DNA of 64,000 nt, from positions 62,001 to 126,000 of the forward strand of contig NZ_JANFLU010000016.1 in the NCBI RefSeq assembly GCF_024385525.1, given 5' to 3'. Within the stretch, counting starts at the first letter, position 1. Every line of letters begins with the position of its first letter. Under the pieces are notes generated by a model, which saw only the letters and a list, made by a program, of their open reading frames with translations, searched no databases and was not told the DNA's origin. The stretch is from Arthrobacter sp. zg-Y238 (GTDB lineage: Bacteria > Actinomycetota > Actinomycetes > Actinomycetales > Micrococcaceae). Shown here one piece after another: positions 35,642-44,330 of this stretch. The translations under genes and the position numbers were made by a program.

Positions 35642-36715
35642 ATTAGCGAGCCAAGAATCAATGATCGGATCCGCGTCCCCGAGGTGCGGCTGGTAGGTCC
35701 GGCGGGTGAGCAGGTCGGAGTGGTCCGGATTGAGGACGCGCTTCGTCTGGCTGCCGAGTCTGACCTGGATCTTGTTGAGGTAGCACCGCAGGCGAAGCCT
35801 CCGGTGTGCAAACTAATGGACTTCGGCAAGTACAAGTACGAAGCCGCCGTCAAGGCACGCGAAGCCCGGAAGAACCAGACGAACACCGTTCTGAAGGAAA
35901 TCCGCTTCCGCCTGAAGATCGACACCCACGACTACGAAACCAAGCGCGGACACGCCATGCGCTTCCTGGCCGCCGGTGACAAGGTCAAGGCCATGATCCA
36001 GTTCCGTGGACGTGAACAGCAGCGCCCCGAAATGGGCATGAAGCTGCTGAACAAGTTCGCTGAGGATGTTGCCGAGGTGGGTGTGGTTGAGTCCACCCCG
36101 CGTATTGACGGCCGCAACATGGTCATGGTCATTGGCCCGGTGAAGAACAAGGCCGAGGCCAAGGCAGAAGCGCGACGGGCAACCCAGCGTGCCGATGCCA
36201 AGGCAGCGAACGAGGCAGTGAAGAACGGGGAGGCACCCGAACGGGTGAACACCTCGGAGAAGGCTGCTCCTATGACGCAGAGCCTCGCGGACCTGCTTCC
36301 GGACGGACTGCGTTTGGGTTCCTCCGCTGAAGCTGCCGACAAGGCCCGTGCAGAGCAGGAGCAGGCTGAAAAGGAACAGGCCGCAAAGCGGGCCAGGGCT
36401 GCAGCTGCCGAAAAGGCTGCAACCGAGGCACGCCGTGTGGCAGCAGCCAGCAGGCCGGCCGCAGCGCCTGCCGCTGAAGCTGCGGCTCCCGCCCAGCCGT
36501 CCCAGCCGTCCCAGCCGGCCGAGCCCGCGAAGCCGGCAGAAGCAGCGAAGCCTGCCGCAGCGCCGAAGCCTGCAGCGGTTCCGAAGCCGACGGCGGCAAA
36601 GCCTGCGCCCAAGCCTGCAGCCCGGCCCAAGCCTGCCGCAGCACCGAAGCCTGCCGGCAAGCCGTCCTCCTCGCGGGGGACCACCGGCCAGAACAAGCCC
36701 GGAACTGCAGAGTAG
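35642..36715 (+). CDS. infC: Translation initiation factor IF-3, with ATT start codon
   Basis: 357 residues. The N-terminus [19 protein letters not shown] is in frame only from ATT 35642, with AGGAG 7 nt upstream; no ATG, GTG or TTG gives this conserved start. The rare AUU codon is the known device by which IF3 controls its own synthesis in E. coli. The two IF3 domains occupy about residues 1-180. A tail of about 175 residues rich in Ala, Pro and Lys follows, well beyond the usual length. First gene of infC-rpmI-rplT. Confidence 0.93.
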   Translation: MSEPRINDRIRVPEVRLVGPAGEQVGVVRIEDALRLAAESDLDLVEVAPQAKPPVCKLMDFGKYKYEAAVKAREARKNQTNTVLKEIRFRLKIDTHDYETKRGHAMRFLAAGDKVKAMIQFRGREQQRPEMGMKLLNKFAEDVAEVGVVESTPRIDGRNMVMVIGPVKNKAEAKAEARRATQRADAKAANEAVKNGEAPERVNTSEKAAPMTQSLADLLPDGLRLGSSAEAADKARAEQEQAEKEQAAKRARAAAAEKAATEARRVAAASRPAAAPAAEAAAPAQPSQPSQPAEPAKPAEAAKPAAAPKPAAVPKPTAAKPAPKPAARPKPAAAPKPAGKPSSSRGTTGQNKPGTAE

Positions 36716-36783
36716 TTTCACTGCACTGCGCCTCGTTCCGGCGTCCAGTAATAAGCCCTGGCACCCGCAAGGTGTCCGAAGCC

Positions 36784-36801
36784 CCGCGGGCCTGCCCGCG
36801 G
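36784..36801 (+). other. infC-rpmI intercistronic hairpin
   Basis: CCGCGGG-CCTG-CCCGCGG, a 7-bp perfect stem just before the rpmI ribosome site (AAAGGAG 36808-36814). It may separate translation of infC and rpmI or mark a processing site. Confidence 0.45.
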
Positions 36802-36824
36802 AAACCTAAAGGAGATCGGTAGAC

Positions 36825-37019
36825 ATGCCGAAGATGAAGACCCACAGTGGCGCCAAGAAGCGCTTCAAGCTGACCGGTACCGGCAAGCTCAAGCGCCAGC
36901 AGGCTAACCGCCGCCACTACCTGGAGCACAAGCCTTCCACGCTGACCCGCCGCCTCGCCAACGACAAGCTCGTGGCACCGGCGGACGCCAAGGTCATCAA
37001 GAAGATGCTCGGCATCTAG
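36825..37019 (+). CDS. rpmI: 50S ribosomal protein L35
   Basis: 64 residues, basic, [24 protein letters not shown] at the start and VIKKMLGI at the end, as in L35 of all bacteria. Strong AAAGGAG ribosome site. Middle gene of the infC operon. Confidence 0.97.
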   Translation: MPKMKTHSGAKKRFKLTGTGKLKRQQANRRHYLEHKPSTLTRRLANDKLVAPADAKVIKKMLGI

Positions 37020-37137
37020 CCAGTCCCCGATAGCCGACCCGTCCGGGCCGGCGTCACCCATCAAGCTTTCCCCGCCTGGGTTTACAGGTGCAGAGACTTT
37101 TTTGAAGTCGGGGAGATTTACCAAAAGGAGTACGCAC

Positions 37138-37791
37138 GTGGCACGTGTGAAGCGGGCGCTTAACGCCCACAAGAAGCGTCGGGTTATTCTCGAGCGCGCC
37201 AAGGGTTACCGCGGACAGCGTTCGCGCCTGGTCCGTAAGGCCAAAGAGCAGCTGCTGCACTCGTTTGTGTACAGCTACGGCGACCGCCGCAAGCGCAAGG
37301 GCGACTTCCGCCGCCTGTGGATCCAGCGCATCAACGCTGCTTCCCGCGCCAACGGCCTGACCTACAACCGCCTGATCCAGGGCCTGAAGCTGGCGGAGAT
37401 CCAGGTTGACCGCCGCATGCTGGCTGAACTGGCCGTCAATGACGCTGCTGCCTTCGCCGCACTGGTCCAGCTGGCCAAGGACGCACTGCCGTCCGACACC
37501 TCCGCTCCGGCCGTCGCAGCTGCTCCGGTTGCCAAGGCTGCTGCTCCGGCCGCCGCTGAAAAGCCGGCTGCTGCCGTTGCCACCGCTCAGGGCGGCTTCA
37601 AGGCTTCCGAGGGCGACGCCCCGGAAGGCTTCGTCATCAAGGGCAACCTGGGTTCGGGTAAGTACCACGTCCCGGGTTCCACCTGGTACGAGCAGACCGT
37701 TGCCGAGTACTGGTTCAACTCCGTTGAATCAGCCAAGGCTGCAGGCCTGGAGCCTGCTGGCGGAGAATCCCGCCAGAAGTTCCAGGGCTAA
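37138..37791 (+). CDS. rplT: 50S ribosomal protein L20 with C-terminal sunset-like extension
   Basis: 217 residues; L20 itself ends near residue 120, so almost half is extra. The start is GTG 37138 ([15 protein letters not shown]) with AAAGGAG upstream. After an Ala/Pro/Lys linker (about 120-150), a compact domain follows (about 155-217) with [29 protein letters not shown] and [10 protein letters not shown]. This resembles the small sunset domain otherwise found in nucleases and wall proteins. L20 is essential in 50S assembly; the extension would sit on the ribosome surface (inference). Confidence 0.95.
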   Translation: MARVKRALNAHKKRRVILERAKGYRGQRSRLVRKAKEQLLHSFVYSYGDRRKRKGDFRRLWIQRINAASRANGLTYNRLIQGLKLAEIQVDRRMLAELAVNDAAAFAALVQLAKDALPSDTSAPAVAAAPVAKAAAPAAAEKPAAAVATAQGGFKASEGDAPEGFVIKGNLGSGKYHVPGSTWYEQTVAEYWFNSVESAKAAGLEPAGGESRQKFQG

Positions 37792-37809
37792 GTCGGTTCC
37801 CAAACGCCG

Positions 37810-38745
37810 ATGAACCTTGAAGGGCGCCCGCAGGCACCGCTTATGTCCAACCCCCGAGCCGATCGGGTCCGTGATGTAGCGAAGCTTGCCGGGCGCTCTT
37901 CGCGCTTAAAAACCGGCCGCTTCCTGGCCGAAGGTCCGCAGGCCGTACGGGAGGCGCTTTCCGCGCACCGTGCGGCTGCGGTCGACGGCGGCCCCGCCGT
38001 CGTCCACGAGGTCTATGCCACCGAGGCCTGCCTGGACCGTCTGCCGGAGCTGGCTGATCTGGCCTCCGGCGTCATGCTCCGCCTGGCCACCGACGAAGTC
38101 CTGGCCGCCATGGCTGACACCGTTTCCCCGCAGGGCATTGTGGCTGTCTGCCATACCTCCACGGCCACGCTCGAGGATGTCCTCGCCGCGGGTGCGAAGC
38201 TCGTTGCCGTGTTGTGCGAGGTGCGGGATCCCGGCAACGCGGGCACCGTGCTGAGGGCAGCGGATTCCGCCGGTGCCGATGCCGTAGTGCTCACGGCGTC
38301 CAGCGTGGACATCTACAACCCCAAGGCGGTCCGTTCCACCGCAGGGTCGCTCTTTCACCTGCCGGTGGTTACCGGCGCCGAGTTCACCGATGTCATCCAC
38401 TCCCTGCAGGCCTCAGGCGTGACGGTCCTGGCCGCCGACGGTTACGGCAACGTCAATCTGGACCGGCTCCAGGACCTGAGCGCGGTGCGCCGCTTCGGCG
38501 GAACCGCGGCTGCCGCCAGTTCCCGCCCCGATGGGGAGGACGCAGCCGCAGAGGCGGCCCTGCCGCAGCTTGAGCAGCCCACGGCCTGGCTCTTCGGCAA
38601 TGAAGCCCAGGGGCTGTCCGACGCCGAACTGGCCGCAGCCGACCACCGCGTCGCGGTCCCGCTCTACGGGCGGGCTGAGAGCCTGAACGTCGGCACTGCC
38701 GCAACTGTGTGCCTCTACGCCTCCGCGCGCGCCCAGAACGGGTAA
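37810..38745 (+). CDS. TrmH/SpoU family RNA methyltransferase
   Basis: 311 residues. The N-terminal RNA-binding domain (MSNPRADRVRDVAKLAGRSSRLKTGRFLAEGPQ) is followed by the SPOUT knot with LFGNEAQGLSD and PLYGRAESLNVGTAATVCLY. It methylates a ribose 2'-OH in rRNA or tRNA; the target is not readable. ATG 37810 is used; ATG 37843 is a realistic alternative. 18 bp after rplT, so it may share its mRNA. Confidence 0.9.
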   Translation: MNLEGRPQAPLMSNPRADRVRDVAKLAGRSSRLKTGRFLAEGPQAVREALSAHRAAAVDGGPAVVHEVYATEACLDRLPELADLASGVMLRLATDEVLAAMADTVSPQGIVAVCHTSTATLEDVLAAGAKLVAVLCEVRDPGNAGTVLRAADSAGADAVVLTASSVDIYNPKAVRSTAGSLFHLPVVTGAEFTDVIHSLQASGVTVLAADGYGNVNLDRLQDLSAVRRFGGTAAAASSRPDGEDAAAEAALPQLEQPTAWLFGNEAQGLSDAELAAADHRVAVPLYGRAESLNVGTAATVCLYASARAQNG

Positions 38746-38894
38746 CCCCGCAGGTTCTCTCCGCAAACCCCGCTGACAGAAAACCTCGGTACCGTCTTCT
38801 CCCGGCGGAACTTCTCGCATGTAGCGTATTGGTAACAGATGTCTCCGGACAGCTGAACCAGCCAATCCACGCACAAAAGAGAAACGGGTCTTAT

Positions 38895-39842
38895 ATGTCT
38901 GCCAGCGGCGGTAATAAGGCGATTATCGCGGCACTGAGCGCCAACCTGGCCATTGCGGTCATGAAGTTCATTGCCTTCGCTTTGACGCGTTCATCCTCCA
39001 TGCTCGCGGAGGCTATCCACTCGGTTGCCGATTCCGGCAACCAGGCACTGCTGCTCGTGGGCGGCAAACGCGCACGGCGCCAGGCCAGCCCCGAGCACCC
39101 CTTCGGCTACGGCCGTGAACGCTACGTTTACGCGTTCATCGTCTCCATCGTCCTCTTCAGCGTCGGCGGCCTGTTCGCGCTCTACGAGGCATACCACAAG
39201 TGGCAGGATCCGCACCCGATCGAAGGCCGCTGGTGGTGGGTACCGCTGGCAGTCCTCGTCGGTGCCATCCTTGCCGAAGCGTTCTCCTTCCGCACCGCCA
39301 TCCGTGAATCGAACCACACGCGCGGCAAGCAGAGCTGGAAGCAGTTCGTCCGTACTGCCAAGGCACCGGAACTGCCGGTCGTCCTGCTCGAAGACCTCGG
39401 CGCACTCCTCGGTCTGGTCTTCGCCCTGTTCGGCGTGAGCATGACCCTGGTGACCCACAACGGCATCTGGGATGCGCTGGGCACCGCGATGATCGGCATC
39501 CTGCTCGTGGGCATCGCCGTGATTCTGGGCATGGAGACGAAGTCCCTGCTGCTCGGTGAATCTGCAACGCAGGCTGACGTCCGCCGGATTGAAGCTGCCA
39601 TCCAGGAAGACCCCGATACGCGGATCATCCACCTCAAGACCCTGCACCTGGGTCCGGAGGAACTGCTTGTGGCGGCCAAGATCACCATGGCCAAGAGCGA
39701 CACCGGGCAGGAGATCGCGGACGGCATCAATGCTGCGGAAGCACGGATCCGTGCCGCCGTGCCGATCGCTACCGCTATTTACCTGGAGCCTGATGTATTT
39801 GCTTCGAAGAACGCGCAGGACGCCGGTCAAGTGACCCGCTGA
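38895..39842 (+). CDS. Cation diffusion facilitator (zinc/iron efflux)
   Basis: 315 residues with six transmembrane helices and a cytoplasmic C-terminal domain. AEAIHSVADSGNQALL carries the His/Asp metal site of transmembrane helix 2. It probably exports divalent metals such as zinc or iron. The ATG start (MSASGGNKAIIAALSANL) is the first that gives a family-like N-terminus. The end overlaps the convergent MFS gene by 68 bp. Confidence 0.88.
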   Translation: MSASGGNKAIIAALSANLAIAVMKFIAFALTRSSSMLAEAIHSVADSGNQALLLVGGKRARRQASPEHPFGYGRERYVYAFIVSIVLFSVGGLFALYEAYHKWQDPHPIEGRWWWVPLAVLVGAILAEAFSFRTAIRESNHTRGKQSWKQFVRTAKAPELPVVLLEDLGALLGLVFALFGVSMTLVTHNGIWDALGTAMIGILLVGIAVILGMETKSLLLGESATQADVRRIEAAIQEDPDTRIIHLKTLHLGPEELLVAAKITMAKSDTGQEIADGINAAEARIRAAVPIATAIYLEPDVFASKNAQDAGQVTR

Positions 39843-41028
39843 TCAGCGCAATAGCCAAACCAAGCAGGGCGAGTACCGCTCCCACCACAGCGGGGGAGCG
39901 GTACCCCCAGCCCCAGGCAATAACGACGCCGCCCAGCAGCGCTCCCAGCGCATTGGCCAGGTTCAGGGCCGCATGGTTCAGTGAGGATGCCAGCGACTCG
40001 GCACCCGGCGAAACATCCAGCAGCCTGGTCTGCAGCGGCGGCGTCAGCATTGAGCCGATCACCCCCACCAGGAAAACCAGCACCATGGCGGTCACCGCGT
40101 ACTGCACCGCCCACGCGTAGGCCAGCAGGATTACCACCGTGCCGCCCAGGATCGCGTAGATGCTGCCCATGACATTGATATCGGCCAGCCGTCCGCCGGC
40201 CACGTTGCCTATCACCTGGCCCACGCCGTAGAGCCCGACGACGACGGGCAGCACGTTCTCGGAGATGCCTGCCACCTCGGTCATGGTGGGCGCGATGTAG
40301 GAATACACGGCGAAGAATCCGCCGAAACCGACGGTTCCCACCAACAGGGCCAGCCACACCTGGGTACGTCCGAGGGCGCTGAGCTCACCCTTGATGCTGG
40401 CACCGGCCAGAGGCGGCTGGTACGGGACGAAACGGGCCACCATGGCAACGCTCAGGAGACCGATGGCCGCCACTAGGACGAACATCCACCGCCACCCGGC
40501 CTGCTGTCCCAGCCAGGTCGCAAAAGGGACTCCTACAACGTTGGCGATGCTCAGTCCCAGCATGACCATCGAGATGGCCCAGGCCCGGCGCGTCGGCGCC
40601 ACCAGTGATGCGGCAATGACCGCGGCAACGCCGAAGAAGGCGCCGTGCGGCAGTCCCGACAGGAACCGGGTGAAAAGCAGCCAGGAGTAATCCCCGGCAA
40701 AGAACGAAGACAAGTTGCTCAGGGCGAAGAAGAGCATCAGGCCCAGTACCAGGGTCTTGCGGGGCATCCGGGCTCCGAGTGCGGCAAGCACGGGAGCCCC
40801 CACCACAACGCCCATTGCGTAGGCAGAGATCACGTGGCCGCCCGCGGGGACGGAGATGCCCAGGTCTTCGACCATTTCCTGCAACAGGCCCATAATGCTG
40901 AATTCAGTGGTGCCGATCGCGAAGCTGCCCACGGCCAAGGCAACTATGGCCTTGGCTGCGGTGGTATGGCGGTTGCCGGGTGTGCGCTGGCCGGACAGTG
41001 AAATGGGCGCGGTGGTGCTCCGGGACAT
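39775..41028 (-). CDS. MFS transporter, AraJ/YdhP-like drug or arabinose efflux type
   Basis: 417 residues with 12 transmembrane helices and the opening FAIGTTEFSIMGLLQEM found in the AraJ/NepI/PbuE group (DHA1 family). GHVISAYAMGVVVGAP and the short RMPRKT loop between helices 2 and 3 fit. The substrate is uncertain. The chosen ATG at 41028 has GAAAG upstream; another at 41076 would add 16 residues. Its last codons lie inside the CDF gene on the other strand. Confidence 0.83.
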   Translation of the reverse strand: MSRSTTAPISLSGQRTPGNRHTTAAKAIVALAVGSFAIGTTEFSIMGLLQEMVEDLGISVPAGGHVISAYAMGVVVGAPVLAALGARMPRKTLVLGLMLFFALSNLSSFFAGDYSWLLFTRFLSGLPHGAFFGVAAVIAASLVAPTRRAWAISMVMLGLSIANVVGVPFATWLGQQAGWRWMFVLVAAIGLLSVAMVARFVPYQPPLAGASIKGELSALGRTQVWLALLVGTVGFGGFFAVYSYIAPTMTEVAGISENVLPVVVGLYGVGQVIGNVAGGRLADINVMGSIYAILGGTVVILLAYAWAVQYAVTAMVLVFLVGVIGSMLTPPLQTRLLDVSPGAESLASSLNHAALNLANALGALLGGVVIAWGWGYRSPAVVGAVLALLGLAIALISGSLDRRPARSSKQIHQAPGK

Positions 41029-41134
41029 GTTCGCTTTCAAGAGTGGGGGATGCGGCTGTGCCGCTGCGGACGGCATTCACGGTCAACGAGCAGGAAATGC
41101 TCCTGCCGGACGCCGGGACGGCTTCGTCCCCTCA

Positions 41135-41156
41135 AGCCTAGTGCACAGCTGCGCAC
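41135..41156 (-). promoter_or_regulatory. MFS promoter -10 with adjacent near-palindrome
   Basis: On the minus strand TAGGCT (41140-41135) can be a -10. Immediately upstream is GTGCACAGCTGCGCAC (41141-41156), a 16-bp palindrome with one mismatched pair, in the place of a repressor site. The rest of the 210-bp divergent interval shows nothing clear. Confidence 0.4.
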
Positions 41157-41238
41157 GGGAAAGGTTCCCTGCTGCAGGGGGCGTGGCCGATATGGCGGGG
41201 GACTGGTGGCGGCAGTGTCGGCCTGTCACCGTTAACGC

Positions 41239-42051
41239 GTGCAGAGCCGTGAAATTCCCGAGGGGCTGGTGTCCCGCCTGCGGGAGGCAGGGTGCGTCTT
41301 CGCTGAAGAAGAAGCGCTCCTGCTGGTGTCGGACGCCCCGGGCGCAGCGGTGCTGGAGCTCATGGTGGCCCGGCGGCTGGCCGGGCAGCCGTTGGAACAG
41401 ATTCTTGGCTGGGCGTCTTTCGGAGGTCTTCGGGTTGCGCTGCGGCCGGGAGTCTTTGTTCCACGGCGGCGTACGGAGTTCCTGGCCGCACAGGCGGTCC
41501 ATGTGCTTGCAGGACGCAGTGCTGCCCTGGTGGTGGAGTTGTGCTGCGGGTCGGGGGCAGTCGCGATGGTAATCTCGGCGGCCGTACCGGACTGCCGGAT
41601 ATACGCCGTCGACTTTCACCCGGAAGCAGTCGAATGTGCCCGCAGCAATCTGCCGCAGGCCTCCGTCCTGGAGGGGAACCTCTTTCTGGCGCTGCCCGGC
41701 GAGCTGCGCGGGAGGGTCGACCTCGTTGTTGCCAACGCACCCTATGTCCCCACCGCGGCGTTGGCCACGCTGCCGCGCGAGGCACGGAACTACGAGCCCG
41801 CCGCCACCTTCGACGGCGGCCGGGACGGACTCGATACGGTGGGACGCATCATCAGCGAAGCTCCGCAGTGGCTCGGTTCCCGGGGGAAGGTCCTGCTCGA
41901 ATGCAGCGGGGAACAGGCAAGTGCGGTGAGCGGGCTGCTTGCCGCGGCAGGCCTGTCCCCGCAGATTCTCCGGGATGAGGAAACCGATGCCACGGTTGCG
42001 GTGGGCAGCGCACCGCCCCGGAGGACCAAGGGCATCGGGCTAACCGGTTAA
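41239..42051 (+). CDS. Putative protein N5-glutamine methyltransferase (PrmC-related)
   Basis: 270 residues. PrmC/HemK-like fold: N-terminal helical domain with QPLEQILGWASFGGLRVALRPGVFVPR, then SAM-binding VVELCCGSGAVAMV. The catalytic motif is NAPY in place of the NPPY of true release-factor methyltransferases, which matches the PrmC-related subfamily. Substrate unproven. GTG start. Followed 9 bp later by the Nudix gene. Confidence 0.82.
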   Translation: MQSREIPEGLVSRLREAGCVFAEEEALLLVSDAPGAAVLELMVARRLAGQPLEQILGWASFGGLRVALRPGVFVPRRRTEFLAAQAVHVLAGRSAALVVELCCGSGAVAMVISAAVPDCRIYAVDFHPEAVECARSNLPQASVLEGNLFLALPGELRGRVDLVVANAPYVPTAALATLPREARNYEPAATFDGGRDGLDTVGRIISEAPQWLGSRGKVLLECSGEQASAVSGLLAAAGLSPQILRDEETDATVAVGSAPPRRTKGIGLTG

Positions 42052-42060
42052 GCTCGGGGT

Positions 42061-42540
42061 GTGCATTCAGAAGAGAACTCCAGCCAGGCCGGTACAACAG
42101 CTCCCCGTTCATCGCCCGCTGTGCAGGTGGTGGGCGCTGCAATCCTGGATTCCCTGGCCAGGCCCTCGAAGCTCCTGGCAGCACGCCGAAGCGCTCCCGA
42201 AGCGCTCGCCGGATTATGGGAGTTCCCCGGCGGAAAGGTGGAACCAGGGGAAGGCTGCATGGAGGCGCTGCACCGGGAACTGGCAGAGGAGCTCGGGATC
42301 AGGGTCGAGTTGGGTGCTGAAGTCCCTGGCCCCTTGGAGCAGGGCTGGCCGCTCAACCGCTCCGCCGCAATGCGCGTGTGGCTGGCAGAAGTCACCGACG
42401 GGACACCCGAGCCGCTGGAAGACCACGACGAGCTTCGCTGGGTGGAGCTCACCGAAAAGGCATTGATGGAGCTGCCCTGGATACCGGCTGATCTGCCGAT
42501 TGTTACCGCCCTGCAGCAAACGGTTGCTGCCGGAAGTTAG
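42061..42540 (+). CDS. Nudix hydrolase, MutT-type
   Basis: 159 residues. The complete Nudix box is GKVEPGEGCMEALHRELAEELGI (G-x5-E-x7-RE-x2-EE-x-G), about residues 58-80. It is likely to clean oxidised or deoxy-nucleoside triphosphates. GTG 42061 is preceded by TAAGCT (42049-42054) at 6 nt, implying a leaderless mRNA. The stop overlaps the stop of the convergent radical SAM gene. Confidence 0.88.
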   Translation: MHSEENSSQAGTTAPRSSPAVQVVGAAILDSLARPSKLLAARRSAPEALAGLWEFPGGKVEPGEGCMEALHRELAEELGIRVELGAEVPGPLEQGWPLNRSAAMRVWLAEVTDGTPEPLEDHDELRWVELTEKALMELPWIPADLPIVTALQQTVAAGS

Positions 42541-43691
42541 AACAGTGCCTCTTGGCTGGCAGCCGGTGCGGCATCCGGCCTTCCCGCTCCGGGAGCCGTT
42601 TCCCCCGCCGGCCGCAGGAACCGGGCGCCGCCGGTGAAGCCGTACTTGGCTTTGAAGAACCGGATCCGCCCGGCCAGCCAGTCGCGGTATTCCTTGGACG
42701 CGTAGGTGCCCTTGCCGTACAGGTCGGCGTACTTGCCGGACAGCTCCGGGTAGTGCCGGGCCAGGAACTGCAGGTACCACTCGCGGGCTCCGGGGCGCAG
42801 GTGCAGTGCTCCTGCCGTGACACCCGTGGCCCCGGCAGCAGCAAGCGCGGAGAAAAGGGCGTCCAGGGATTCGTCTCCGTCGGTAAGCCACGGCAGGATG
42901 GGCATGGCCATGACCGAGCACGGCAGGCCGGCGTCCCGGAGGCGGCTGATCAGCTCCAGCCGTGCACGGGGTGTGGGCGTTCCCGGTTCCGCCCGCTTGG
43001 CCAGTTCCGGATCCACCAGCGCCAGTGAAATGCCCATCCCGATCTCGGTCTGGGCGGAGGCTTCCTTCAGGAGCGGGATGTCCCGCGCCAGCAGGGTGCC
43101 CTTCGTCAGGATGGAGAACGGGGTCCCGCTGTCTGCCAGCGCACGGATGATGCCGGGCATCAGCTTGTAGCGGCCCTCGGCGCGCTGATAGGGATCAGTG
43201 TTGGTTCCCATGGCCACATGGTGGTGCTGCCAGGAGGGCCGGGCGAGTTCCCGCCGCAGGACCTCGGCAGCATTGACCTTGACCACCAGCTGGCTGTCGA
43301 AATCTGCGCCGCTGTCCATATCCAGGTAGGTGTGGGTCTTGCGGGCGAAGCAGTAAACGCAGGCATGGCTGCAGCCGCGGTACGGATTGACGGTCCATTC
43401 AAAGGGCATGTTCGAGCCGCCGCCCACCTTGTTCAGTACCGACTTGGCCAGGACCTCGTGGAACGTCACCCCGGCAAAGTCCGGAGTGCGGACGGAACGG
43501 ACCAGGCCCTGCAGGGGAATCAGGGGATCGGTGGTGCCGGGCCCGGCGGGAAGGGGCAGCGCGGAATCGGCTGCCGCAGAGCCGGGAGCGTCTGTGCCTG
43601 GAGGTGTTGTCCGGGAAGCTGTGACGCGACCGGTGCGGTTATCGTCGCCCTGCGCGGGCGGTGCATTGAGTTCCTGACCTTGCCACCTCAT
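42537..43691 (-). CDS. Rv2578c-family radical SAM protein
   Basis: 384 residues. The radical SAM cluster motif is CSHACVYC (about residues 107-114), preceded by NPYRGC, as in the Rv2578c/spore photoproduct lyase-like group. The ATG at 43691 is directly behind a LexA box, so the gene is probably damage-induced; Rv2578c of M. tuberculosis is a LexA-regulon member. Its reaction is unknown, perhaps DNA repair. The N-terminal 60 residues are disordered. Confidence 0.88.
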   Translation of the reverse strand: MRWQGQELNAPPAQGDDNRTGRVTASRTTPPGTDAPGSAAADSALPLPAGPGTTDPLIPLQGLVRSVRTPDFAGVTFHEVLAKSVLNKVGGGSNMPFEWTVNPYRGCSHACVYCFARKTHTYLDMDSGADFDSQLVVKVNAAEVLRRELARPSWQHHHVAMGTNTDPYQRAEGRYKLMPGIIRALADSGTPFSILTKGTLLARDIPLLKEASAQTEIGMGISLALVDPELAKRAEPGTPTPRARLELISRLRDAGLPCSVMAMPILPWLTDGDESLDALFSALAAAGATGVTAGALHLRPGAREWYLQFLARHYPELSGKYADLYGKGTYASKEYRDWLAGRIRFFKAKYGFTGGARFLRPAGETAPGAGRPDAAPAASQEALF

Positions 43692-43697
43692 TCCCTT

Positions 43698-43715
43698 ATT
43701 AGAACATATGTTCGA
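43698..43715 (-). promoter_or_regulatory. LexA box of the Rv2578c-like gene
   Basis: The plus strand reads TAGAAC-ATAT-GTTCGA at 43700-43715, with a fully symmetrical core GAACATATGTTC. On the minus strand TCTAAT overlaps its left edge and lies 6 nt before the ATG, a likely -10, so LexA would cover the promoter. Confidence 0.85.
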
Positions 43716-43729
43716 ATCGAGGGATAGCT

Positions 43730-44227
43730 CTAGCTGCTGCGGAACGGGCGGCGGGGTCGGCCCGGACCGGCGCCCCGGGGACGCCGCCGCGGCCTTCCGG
43801 GGTTCGGACGGTAGCCGCCGTCGCGCAGTCCTGCGAGCCGTTCAAACGGATTCCCCGAGGCCGGATCCCCGGCGAAGGCGCGGGAGAGGGCCGAGGCGGC
43901 GAAGTACGCCGGCAGGAAGAACGGACCCAGGAGTGCGTACTGCGAGCTGTGGCGGATCTCGTGGCGCAGCAGCGGGCTGTCCGGCGCGTGGATGCGGCGG
44001 GCCGAGGAGGAACGGTAGAGGACCACGTTGCCGACGGTGAAGGCGGCCGCACGGGGGAGGGGAAGTGGATAGCCCTCGGCGAGGGTGATCTTCTGCGGCC
44101 CCGGGGTGATGCTGCACCGGGTTGCCCGTGCCAGCAGCACACCCGCAGGGGTGGAGAGATTCAACAGATTGATCCAGCGGCGGATGGAGACTGCGTGCGG
44201 GCGGAGAACGATCGGTACGGACGGCAT
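43730..44227 (-). CDS. Hypothetical protein with HEIRH zinc-binding motif
   Basis: 165 residues from ATG 44227 with AGGGAGGTG as ribosome site. A beta-rich N-terminal half (RCSITPGPQKITLAEGYPLP, FTVGNVVLYR) leads to LLRHEIRHSSQYALLG, an HExxH motif typical of zinc metallopeptidase-like folds. A hydrophobic segment and a basic Pro/Arg-rich tail follow. I do not recognise a characterised family. It is divergent from pheS. Confidence 0.65.
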   Translation of the reverse strand: MPSVPIVLRPHAVSIRRWINLLNLSTPAGVLLARATRCSITPGPQKITLAEGYPLPLPRAAAFTVGNVVLYRSSSARRIHAPDSPLLRHEIRHSSQYALLGPFFLPAYFAASALSRAFAGDPASGNPFERLAGLRDGGYRPNPGRPRRRPRGAGPGRPRRPFRSS

Positions 44228-44330
44228 GGCACCTCCCTGCGGCAGTATGACGGCCCGGTCGGGGGCGTCTACTAGACTTGCAATGATAAGCCAGAACCCA
44301 ACTAGGGCCGGAAACAGGTAAGAACAGTAC

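Noticed and set aside
35250-35696. 148-codon plus-strand frame covering the infC leader
   Set aside because: It overlaps the start of infC in another frame, starts inside DUF1844 on the other strand and resembles no family; the region is better explained as a structured leader.
44228-44330. Phenylalanine leader peptide or T-box before pheS
   Set aside because: No Phe-rich short frame, no T-box sequence and no terminator pair were found.
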